DNA from: Alphaproteobacteria bacterium
Lineage (GTDB): Bacteria; Pseudomonadota; Alphaproteobacteria; ATCC43930; CGMCC-115725
Length of the DNA: 7,034 nt
Direction of reading: 5' to 3'
Assembly (NCBI GenBank): GCA_005884825.1
Contig: VAZT01000272.1
Location: 1-7,034, forward strand
The translations under genes were made by a program, and so were the position numbers. Position 1 is the stretch's first letter; the number at the start of each line of letters is the position of its first letter. Shown one piece after another: positions 1-5,628 of the stretch. Below the pieces are notes generated by a model, which ran no database searches, was not told the origin of the DNA, and was given only the letters and a program-made list of their open reading frames with translations.

Positions 1-331
1 TTCCGTTATCGCCGTAGGGGTTATGCGAGGCCGAAAGAACGACGCCGAGATCGGCCCGCAAGCTGCGCGTCAGCATGGCGATGGCCGGGGTCGGGAGCGG
101 GCCGACCAGCACGACGTCCATGCCCATTGTCACAAAGCCCGCCGTCAGCGCGGGCTCGAGCATGTAACCGGAGAGCCGCGTGTCCTTGCCGATGACGACG
201 AGGTGTTTGTGGGCCCCGTTTTGGAAGCATTCACCGACTGCCATCGCTACCTGCAACGCCGTCTCCGGCGTCATCGGTTCACAATTGGCGGTCCCGCGGA
301 TCCCATCGGTACCGAAGAGCTTCCGCGTCAT
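1..331 (-). CDS. glmM: GlmM, phosphoglucosamine mutase (partial, N-terminal 110 residues)
   Basis: GlmM interconverts glucosamine-6-phosphate and glucosamine-1-phosphate in the cytoplasm, feeding UDP-GlcNAc synthesis for peptidoglycan and lipid A. The frame opens with ATG at 331 (MTRKLFGTDGIRGTAN, the family signature) and runs off the window at base 1 without a stop; about a quarter of a typical 445-residue protein is present. KDTRLSG lies at 49-55. SASHNPYGDNG at 100-110 carries the catalytic phosphoserine, Ser102, the same number as in E. coli. The active-site loop is intact. E. coli has ftsH-folP-glmM; here no folP lies between ftsH and glmM. Confidence 0.98.
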   Translation of the reverse strand, partial: MTRKLFGTDGIRGTANCEPMTPETALQVAMAVGECFQNGAHKHLVVIGKDTRLSGYMLEPALTAGFVTMGMDVVLVGPLPTPAIAMLTRSLRADLGVVLSASHNPYGDNG

Positions 332-461
332 GGCGCCCCCATAAAATTGTAATCAGGCGGCCCTACTCTACTGCGCGGGAAATGGCCTCACAAGTCAAAG
401 GACATTCGCCAAGCGCCACCTCACGAAATCTGTGTAGTTCTTAACCAAATAAAAGAAAGTT
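332..461 (-). other. ftsH-glmM spacer, glmM 5' region
   Basis: This gap probably holds the glmM leader and perhaps a promoter. It is locally AT-richer than the genes around it (about 441-466). A TTGACT at 398-393 on the minus strand is a fair -35, but the hexamer at 18-base spacing (GCAGTA, 374-369) is a poor -10, and the better TAGAGT (370-365) is 22 bases away. I therefore do not call a promoter. GGGGG at 340-336 is the only Shine-Dalgarno-like sequence before the glmM ATG. No RNA gene or sizeable frame is visible. Confidence 0.4.
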
Positions 462-503
462 AAAAACCGGCGGCAGCTTCCCGACGCGAGGCCCTCCGAC
501 CGG
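462..503 (-). terminator. Possible weak terminator after ftsH
   Basis: On the minus strand CCGG-T-CGG (503-496) can pair with CCGCCGG (473-467), a 7-bp stem with one bulged T and a 22-base loop, followed directly by five T residues (466-462). A second small hairpin, GCTTC/GAAGC (521-517 with 509-505), precedes it. The large loop and the bulge make it a weak candidate. It sits 40 bases after the ftsH stop, in the 211-base gap before glmM. Confidence 0.35.
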
Positions 504-542
504 GGCTTCCAAAATTGAAGCAGTGGGCGGCCTCTTGCGCGT

Positions 543-2465
543 TCAGCCGCCGGGCTGCGGCTCGGGTTCAAGGCCGGTCGGCCGCCCGGAAGGCGGGACC
601 GAACTGCGCCGTCCGGGTCGCGGTTCGTCGTTTACCGGACCCGTCGAAGTATCGCGCACTATTCGCTCACCCTTGATGATCCGTCGGATTTCATCGACCG
701 CCAGCGTCTCGTATTCGAGCAGCCCCTTTGCCAAGGCGTGCAGCTCGTCCATACGAGAACTCAAAATCTCTCGTGCGGTCTGCTCGCCTTCGTCAATGAT
801 TCGGCGGATCTCCTCGTCGATGACCTTGGCGGTCGCCTCGGAAACGTTCTTGCGCTGCGTAACCGAGTGACCGAGAAACACTTCTTCTTCGTTTTCGGCG
901 TAACGCAACGGTCCGAGCTTCTCGCTGAACCCGAACTCGGTCACCATGCGGCGTGCGAGACCGGTAGCACGGCGGATGTCGTCGGCTGCTCCCGTCGTCA
1001 CCTTATCGGGCCCGAAGATCAACTCCTCGGCAATGCGGCCCCCGAATAGGCTCGCCAGCATGGCTTTGATCTCGATCTTGGACTGACTGTATTTGTCGCG
1101 CTCCGGCAGGAACATCGTAACACCGAGCGCCCGGCCGCGCGGGATTATCGTCACCTTGTGGAGCGGCTCGTGGCCCTCCGCGTAAAGCATGCAGAGCGCG
1201 TGACCGGCCTCGTGATACGCGGTCAGCTTCTTCTCGTCCTCCGTCATGACCATGGACCGCCGCTCGGCGCCCATCATGACCTTGTCCTTCGCGTGCTCGA
1301 ATTCGCTCATCGCGACCGAGCGTTTGCCTCTGCGCGCCGCCATCAGCGCCGCTTCATTGACAAGGTTGGCGAGATCCGCGCCGGAGAAGCCGGGTGTGCC
1401 GCGCGCGATGATTTTAGGATCGACATCCGAGGCGAGCGGGACTTTGCGCATATGCACTTTGAGGATCTTTTCTCGCCCGAGGACATCCGGGTTGGGGACG
1501 ACGACTTGGCGGTCGAACCTTCCCGGGCGCAGCAGAGCCGGGTCGAGCACATCCGGGCGGTTGGTTGCCGCGATCAGGATGACCCCCTCGTTAGCCTCGA
1601 AGCCGTCCATTTCGACGAGCAATTGGTTCAGCGTCTGCTCGCGCTCGTCATTGCCGCCGCCGAGGCCGGCGCCGCGGTGCCGCCCCACTGCATCGATCTC
1701 ATCAATAAAGATGATGCAGGGCGCATTCTTCTTCCCCTGCTCGAACATGTCGCGCACCCGGCTCGCGCCGACACCGACAAACATTTCGACAAAATCGGAG
1801 CCGGAAATCGTAAAGAACGGCACATTCGCCTCGCCGGCGATAGCGCGGGCGAGCAGGGTCTTGCCGGTGCCCGGCGAGCCCACCAACAGCACGCCCTTCG
1901 GGATCTTGCCACCGAGTCTCTGAAATTTCTGCGGGTCCTTCAGATATTCGACGATCTCTTCGAGCTCTTGCTTCGCCTCGTCGATGCCGGCCACGTCCTC
2001 GAATGTGATGCGGCCGACCTTTTCGGTCAGCAGACGTGCCCGGCTCTTGCCAAAGCCCATTGCACGGCCGCCGCCGCCTTGCATCTGGCGCATAAAAAAG
2101 ATCCATACGCCGATCAAGAGCAGCATCGGGAACCAGGAAATCAACACGCCGAAGAGCGAGGGAACGTTTTCGTCGACCGGGGCGGCGGTGATGCGCACGC
2201 CCTTGTCGGTCAATCTGCCGACAAGGTTGGGATCATTTGGGGCATAGGTCGTGAATGCCCGGCTATCGGTGAAGTGGCCGCTGATGTTGTTGCCTTGAAT
2301 CGTGACGTCGGCAACCTGGCCTCGATTGACGTCGTTCAGGAAATCCGAGAATGCCAGGGTGGCTTGCGGTCCGCGGCTGGATGAGGTCTGGAACAGGTTG
2401 AAGAGTGCGACGAGAAGCAGCCCGATAACGATCCAGAGGGCGAGGTTCTTGCCGAAGTTATTCAC
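543..2465 (-). CDS. ftsH: FtsH, ATP-dependent inner-membrane zinc metalloprotease
   Basis: FtsH forms a membrane-bound hexamer that extracts and degrades misfolded membrane proteins and regulatory proteins (in E. coli, LpxC and the heat-shock sigma factor). All 640 residues are visible. TM1 is at about 8-25, the periplasmic domain at 27-103 and TM2 at about 104-124. The AAA module has Walker A GSPGTGKT (196-203), pore loop FVG (229-231), Walker B IIFIDEID (251-258) and arginine fingers Arg313 and Arg316. The protease has HEAGH (418-422), with a probable third zinc ligand Asp496. The Pro/Gly-rich tail (about 609-640) is likely disordered. The start is GTG: an in-frame TGA lies five codons upstream, the next Met is residue 113, and MNNFGKNLALW is the usual family opening. 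AAAGG (2478-2474) stands eight bases before it. Walker A has Ser where Pro is usual. Confidence 0.99.
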   Translation of the reverse strand: MNNFGKNLALWIVIGLLLVALFNLFQTSSSRGPQATLAFSDFLNDVNRGQVADVTIQGNNISGHFTDSRAFTTYAPNDPNLVGRLTDKGVRITAAPVDENVPSLFGVLISWFPMLLLIGVWIFFMRQMQGGGGRAMGFGKSRARLLTEKVGRITFEDVAGIDEAKQELEEIVEYLKDPQKFQRLGGKIPKGVLLVGSPGTGKTLLARAIAGEANVPFFTISGSDFVEMFVGVGASRVRDMFEQGKKNAPCIIFIDEIDAVGRHRGAGLGGGNDEREQTLNQLLVEMDGFEANEGVILIAATNRPDVLDPALLRPGRFDRQVVVPNPDVLGREKILKVHMRKVPLASDVDPKIIARGTPGFSGADLANLVNEAALMAARRGKRSVAMSEFEHAKDKVMMGAERRSMVMTEDEKKLTAYHEAGHALCMLYAEGHEPLHKVTIIPRGRALGVTMFLPERDKYSQSKIEIKAMLASLFGGRIAEELIFGPDKVTTGAADDIRRATGLARRMVTEFGFSEKLGPLRYAENEEEVFLGHSVTQRKNVSEATAKVIDEEIRRIIDEGEQTAREILSSRMDELHALAKGLLEYETLAVDEIRRIIKGERIVRDTSTGPVNDEPRPGRRSSVPPSGRPTGLEPEPQPGG

Positions 2466-2494
2466 GATGAACGCCTTTCATGCGCGCTGGGCAT
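2462..2494 (-). CDS. Putative 10-residue leader peptide coupled to ftsH
   Basis: ATG at 2494 opens a frame encoding MPSAHERRSS and closes with TGA at 2464-2462. That stop overlaps the ftsH GTG (2465-2463) as GTGA. A consensus AGGAGG with a five-base spacer precedes it. A ribosome finishing this peptide would stop on the ftsH start, so the arrangement fits translational coupling of ftsH to a leader peptide. The peptide itself resembles nothing I recognise and has no run of a single regulatory codon. Everything described is read from the sequence; translation and regulatory role are inferred. It could be a chance frame in a GC-rich gap. Confidence 0.5.
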   Translation of the reverse strand: MPSAHERRSS

Positions 2495-2499
2495 CGCCG

Positions 2500-2505
2500 C
2501 CTCCT
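2500..2505 (-). promoter_or_regulatory. Consensus Shine-Dalgarno for the ftsH leader frame
   Basis: AGGAGG on the minus strand is followed by the five-base spacer CGGCG and ATG at 2494-2492. It is among the best ribosome binding sites in the window. It lies 34 bases from the ftsH GTG, too far to serve ftsH directly. Confidence 0.7.
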
Positions 2506-2512
2506 AGACTAC

Positions 2513-2571
2513 CCCTTCGAGAGCTAGACCCGCGACAGTTTTCGCTCGACTTACAGATAAGAGGCGAAGGG
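2513..2571 (-). promoter_or_regulatory. Structured leader upstream of ftsH (inverted repeat)
   Basis: In the 108-base tilS-ftsH gap, CCCTTCG (2571-2565 on the minus strand) is perfectly complementary to CGAAGGG (2519-2513), separated by 45 bases. Inside, GCGA (2545-2542) can pair with TCGC (2535-2532) around a six-base loop. The outer stem ends seven bases before the AGGAGG of the small leader frame. No T-tract follows, so it is not a simple terminator. I looked for a heat-shock type promoter and found no convincing one. A TTGACG within the tilS end has only a poor -10 partner. Confidence 0.4.
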
Positions 2572-2573
2572 CG

Positions 2574-3893
2574 TTAAACAACGGCAAAGCCCGCCTGCGT
2601 CAATGAAGTAACGGGTCGAAACACAACCTGCGGCAAGTCGGCCACTCCCTCGCGCCGATACCCCAGGTGAAGAACGGCTGCGATGCCATGCTCGTCCCAC
2701 ACGGCTGGAATAACAGGCCATAGCAGGCGTGGCAGCCGCGTCAGCTGCGGCATGTGGCGATCGATGGGCGGGGCTCCTGCGACGCCCAGATATCCGATGG
2801 TAAAGGGGTGGCGGCCAGCCTGCGGCGTCACAACTTCAAAGCGGCGGTCCCAGATCATCCGCTCTCCTTGCCGGAGGCGGAGTGGCGGTGCCGCTCTGGC
2901 GAGTTCGCGCGTCACGAGGATACGCTCTCGCCAGCGAATGAATCGGCATCCCCCCAGCGTATGTCCGCGCCGCGCCGCGCCGCCGAGCGCCTCGCGCAGC
3001 CGAGCGATCCGCGCGCGACGCGGCGAATAAGAGGCGCCGCCGATCGCAGCGGTGACGGCGGAAAGCAGCCCCTCCACCAACTCCGATGACCTTTCCGAAA
3101 TCATGACAGGATCGAGGAGGGCAAACCCAGCGGGATGCAAGCTGACGTATCGGGCAAGGAGAGCGTTCAGCACGTGCTCGTGGGCCGCCCGCCTATGGCC
3201 GAAGGCGTGGATCTCGCCGAGCAGGCGAGAGACCCCGGCCTCGCCGGCCGGCCCGCCTTCACCCTGCCGCAAGCGCGACCGCTCGAACGCGGGGTCGAAG
3301 TTGCTCGGATCGCTTACGAAGGGCTGTCGCTCAGCTTCGAGGAATGCCACGAGGCGATCCCTTGCGACGCCGAGCAGCGGACGCAGCAATCGGCAGTCGG
3401 CGAGCTCGCGAATCGCCGACATCCCGGCGAGGCCGTGCGGGCCGCTGCGAGCTCGGCGCCGGATCAGAAGCGTCTCAATCTGATCGTCCCGGTGGTGACC
3501 GGTCAGCAAATGCAGACAGGCGTGATCGCGGCACCAGCCGCCAAGAAGGCGATAGCGCGCAAAGCGCGCCGCTTCTTGGATCCCGGTTCGCGGCTTTTCT
3601 CCCGTCCAGACCAGTACTTCGTGGCGTATGGCTCTCGCCGACAGCCAGGCTCCAAGCCGCCGGATTTCGTCGCCGCTTTCCGGCCGCAGCCGGTGATCCA
3701 CCGTCAGCGCACAGATCTCCCCACCCCTCTCGCGGGCCCAACGGTCCGCCAGAATGGCGAGTGCCAAGCTGTCGGAACCACCGGAGACGGCAACGGCGAG
3801 AAACGGCGAGCTTTCAAACCGTGCGATCGAGGCGAGCGAGGCTGCAAACTCGCCAAGGGACAGAGGCGTGGCTGCCGATCCGAGTGTCAGCAA
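2574..3893 (-). CDS. tilS: TilS, tRNA(Ile)-lysidine synthase
   Basis: TilS uses ATP and lysine to convert C34 of the AUA-decoding tRNA-Ile into lysidine in the cytoplasm, which changes codon recognition from AUG to AUA; it is normally essential. The 439-residue length is close to E. coli TilS. The PP-loop SGGSDS lies at 37-42, VDHRLRPES at 65-73, the family motif region HHRDDQIETLL at 133-143, SGPHGLAGM at 150-158, and DPSNFDPAFERSRLR at 195-209. The C-terminal region from about 275, with TLGGCRFIRW near 314, fits the substrate-binding domains. The start is TTG at 3893. No ATG or GTG occurs in frame before the PP-loop, and the first internal Met is residue 158. TTGCTGA overlaps the cpoB stop by seven bases and the Shine-Dalgarno sequence is weak, so expression probably depends on translational coupling to cpoB. 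Confidence 0.95.
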   Translation of the reverse strand: MLTLGSAATPLSLGEFAASLASIARFESSPFLAVAVSGGSDSLALAILADRWARERGGEICALTVDHRLRPESGDEIRRLGAWLSARAIRHEVLVWTGEKPRTGIQEAARFARYRLLGGWCRDHACLHLLTGHHRDDQIETLLIRRRARSGPHGLAGMSAIRELADCRLLRPLLGVARDRLVAFLEAERQPFVSDPSNFDPAFERSRLRQGEGGPAGEAGVSRLLGEIHAFGHRRAAHEHVLNALLARYVSLHPAGFALLDPVMISERSSELVEGLLSAVTAAIGGASYSPRRARIARLREALGGAARRGHTLGGCRFIRWRERILVTRELARAAPPLRLRQGERMIWDRRFEVVTPQAGRHPFTIGYLGVAGAPPIDRHMPQLTRLPRLLWPVIPAVWDEHGIAAVLHLGYRREGVADLPQVVFRPVTSLTQAGFAVV

Positions 3894-4873
3894 CCCAGCC
3901 GCTTCTTCTCGGCGAGTGAATGCTCTTTTATCGAGCTTCCCGGGTTGGGGAAATCGTGATCCAGCTGGGCGAACGCGAGGCAGGCGTTCTGCTTCTGGTT
4001 GGCGCGTGCGAGCGACATGCCGAGTTTCAACAGGTCGTCGGCCGCTTTGGTCCCCTTTGGGTAGTTCTTGTAGCCCTCGGCAAAGGCGCTGGCCGCCTCC
4101 GCATACCGCCCACGCGTGTAATAGGTCTCACCCAGCCAGTATTGTGCGCTGCCGGCCAGCGGGTCCTTGGGATGCTGTGCAACGAACATCCTCAAGGCCT
4201 CTTCGGCAGCGGGATAGTCCGCCTGCTTAATTAGACCGAACGCCGCGTTGTACTGCTCTGAAGCAGAACCGGCAGGCAACTCGCCCGCAGAGGGAGGCCG
4301 GAGATGACCGGCAGTCGCGACGTTCAGTGTGTCCGGACCGGGTTGCCTCAGGTCCGGGGGGGTACCCGCGGGATTGAGCAGCGGAGCACCCGGGGGGGTC
4401 AGAGTACCTGCTCCGCCCGGGCGATCGGGTGGCGGCGGCACCAAGGTGCCCGGCGGAACCGGATCGGTAGCCAGCCTCGTCGGTGCCGAGTTTCTGGACG
4501 GCACCTGACCTTGCCCCTGGCCCTGGCTGAATCGCAGGTCGATGTCGCTGTTGACCTGCTCGAGACGGCGCCGCAGTTGCTCGACCCCGTTCACCGCGTC
4601 CTCGACGCGTCCGGTCAGTTCGCGCATCTGGGCTTCCAATCGGTCCATGCGAAGCTCGGCATCGACCGCTCCTGCCGAGCCAGCGCTTGCCAACTGGGAG
4701 GGAGCGCCGCGGTAGACCTGCCGCTGCAGCATGCTGAGATCCCGCTCCAGGCGATCCAGGCGATCCTGCATCCCCCGCTCCTGCGCGCGGGTCGCGGAGT
4801 TGGGTAAGGCCATGGCGACAAACGCCACGAACAGTATTGAGCGGGGAGGGCGCAGGATCAAACGCCGTATCAT
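3887..4873 (-). CDS. cpoB: CpoB (YbgF), periplasmic TPR partner of the Tol system
   Basis: CpoB binds TolA and, in E. coli, coordinates Tol constriction with septal peptidoglycan synthesis. I chose the ATG at 4873, giving 328 residues. GAGAGG (4885-4880) ends six bases upstream, and the protein then opens with a clean signal peptide: MIRR, a hydrophobic stretch at about 12-24, and a likely cleavage after TRA (28-30). An in-frame GTG at 4921 would add 16 unconvincing residues. Residues about 35-112 are heptad-like and charged, fitting the trimerising coiled coil. Residues about 117-200 are a low-complexity linker, with a GQ run at 118-122 and then Pro-rich sequence. From about 205 to 325 there are three TPR-like repeats (for example AEEALRMFVAQHPKDPLAGS). 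The linker DNA holds two C7 tracts (4362-4356 and 4398-4392). Its stop overlaps the tilS start. Confidence 0.93.
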   Translation of the reverse strand: MIRRLILRPPRSILFVAFVAMALPNSATRAQERGMQDRLDRLERDLSMLQRQVYRGAPSQLASAGSAGAVDAELRMDRLEAQMRELTGRVEDAVNGVEQLRRRLEQVNSDIDLRFSQGQGQGQVPSRNSAPTRLATDPVPPGTLVPPPPDRPGGAGTLTPPGAPLLNPAGTPPDLRQPGPDTLNVATAGHLRPPSAGELPAGSASEQYNAAFGLIKQADYPAAEEALRMFVAQHPKDPLAGSAQYWLGETYYTRGRYAEAASAFAEGYKNYPKGTKAADDLLKLGMSLARANQKQNACLAFAQLDHDFPNPGSSIKEHSLAEKKRLGC

Positions 4874-4879
4874 CCGAGG

Positions 4880-4885
4880 CCTCTC
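4880..4885 (-). promoter_or_regulatory. Ribosome binding site that fixes the cpoB start
   Basis: GAGAGG on the minus strand ends six bases before ATG 4873-4871. No comparable site stands before the longer in-frame GTG at 4921. This site therefore decides between a 328-residue and a 344-residue CpoB. Confidence 0.65.
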
Positions 4886-4981
4886 GAGACCGCGTGAGCC
4901 GGGGGCGACTCGCCTCCGCACCGCCCGAGGGCATCAGCGGCGCGGGTTGAGCAATCCCTCCTACTAGGGTCCTTTTAGGGC

Positions 4982-5011
4982 AAAAAAAGGGCGCGCCCCT
5001 ACGGCGGGGCG
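4982..5011 (-). terminator. Probable rho-independent terminator after pal
   Basis: On the minus strand CGCCCC (5011-5006) pairs with GGGGCG (4999-4994) around a six-base loop. It is followed by CGCCC and then seven T residues (4988-4982). It starts 10 bases after the pal stop and lies in the 148-base gap before cpoB. The five bases between stem and T-tract are more than in a textbook terminator, but an alternative stem on GGGCGCGCCC (4998-4989), right beside the T-tract, could help. It may terminate or only attenuate the tol-pal transcript. Confidence 0.6.
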
Positions 5012-5021
5012 GTTCCGTTTT

Positions 5022-5528
5022 TCAGTTCACGGTGGTTACGGCGCGCCGGTTCTGCGCATACGCCTCTTCGCTCGACCCGACGACGGCGGGGCGTTCCTTG
5101 CCGTAGCTGATCGTCGAGATGCGGGATGCCGGAATGCCCGACGCGACCAAGACATTCTTTACCGCCTGCGCACGGCGTTCGCCGAGCGCGAGGTTGTACT
5201 CGCGCGTGCCGCGCTCGTCGCAATGACCCTCGATCGTAACCGTCACGTTCGGATAGCGCCGCAGCCAATCGGCCTGGCGCGCGAGAATCTCCTGAGCCTC
5301 CGGCGTGATGTCGGAGCGGTCGAAAGCGAAGAACACGCGGTCGCCGGCACTCGCCTCCAGGTCCTGCTGCGATCCCGGCAGAGCGTTTCTCGAGCCGATG
5401 CCGCCAGGTCCGCCCACACCCGGTCCTCCCGCCCCTCCCGGGCCGCCGGGCACTGTCTCCGGTGCGCTGCTGCAGGCGGCGAGCAGCAGCAAAAGCCCGC
5501 CGAAAATGCCGATCGTTCTGGTCCACAT
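5022..5528 (-). CDS. pal: Pal, peptidoglycan-associated outer-membrane lipoprotein
   Basis: Pal is lipid-anchored in the outer membrane and binds peptidoglycan; TolB and TolA regulate where it sits. The 168 residues begin with a short lipoprotein signal containing lipobox LAAC (16-19), so the mature protein starts at Cys19, followed by Ser, consistent with outer-membrane sorting. Residues about 27-45 form a tether made almost only of Gly and Pro. The OmpA-like domain spans about 62-168 and includes FAFDRSDI (67-74), EGHCDERG (100-107) and GERRA (116-120). By family alignment Asp104 and Arg119 should be the pair that holds diaminopimelate. The start is ATG with AAGGGGGA (5542-5535) six bases upstream. 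It lies 100 bases after tolB and is followed by a terminator-like hairpin, so it may end the tol transcript. Confidence 0.97.
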   Translation of the reverse strand: MWTRTIGIFGGLLLLLAACSSAPETVPGGPGGAGGPGVGGPGGIGSRNALPGSQQDLEASAGDRVFFAFDRSDITPEAQEILARQADWLRRYPNVTVTIEGHCDERGTREYNLALGERRAQAVKNVLVASGIPASRISTISYGKERPAVVGSSEEAYAQNRRAVTTVN

Positions 5529-5563
5529 CTAGATTCCCCCTTGATCAATCGAACCCTATCCGC

Positions 5564-5614
5564 GTCGGCGAGAGCCCGTGGTTTCCGTCCATCTCGCGAC
5601 AGTGAGCCGCCGAC
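5564..5614 (-). other. tolB-pal spacer with two mutually exclusive inverted repeats
   Basis: Within the 100-base gap between tolB and pal, GTCGGCG (5614-5608 on the minus strand) can pair with CGCCGAC (5570-5564), a 7-bp stem. GCGAGA (5597-5592) can pair with TCTCGC (5573-5568), a 6-bp stem with an 18-base loop. The two stems share bases 5568-5570, so only one can form at a time. Neither has a U-tract and neither covers the pal Shine-Dalgarno sequence. I see no convincing promoter here. The pairing is visible; any function is speculative. Confidence 0.3.
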
Positions 5615-5628
5615 GGTACCTCGGCCAC

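Noticed and set aside
328..342. Four-codon frame (MGAP) whose stop overlaps the glmM ATG
   Set aside because: It mimics the ftsH leader layout but has no Shine-Dalgarno sequence before its ATG. The overlap is most likely chance.
369..398. Promoter-like TTGACT before glmM
   Set aside because: No acceptable -10 hexamer at 16-18 bases.
1158..2384. A 408-codon open frame on the plus strand opposite ftsH
   Set aside because: It lies wholly antisense to a clear FtsH, its product is rich in Arg, Ala, His and Asp with no recognisable motif, and such frames are expected opposite GC-rich genes.
2458..2481. Second short frame (MKGVHRE) before ftsH
   Set aside because: No ribosome site precedes its ATG, and it overlaps the better-supported leader frame in another register.
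3135..3959. A 274-codon plus-strand frame opposite tilS
   Set aside because: It is antisense to a well-supported gene with no motif or convincing ribosome site; a codon-bias shadow.
4227..4934. A 235-codon minus-strand frame overlapping cpoB in another register
   Set aside because: The product is compositionally biased with no domain, while the cpoB frame shows signal peptide, coiled coil and TPRs. The AGGAGGG upstream is 21 bases from its ATG.
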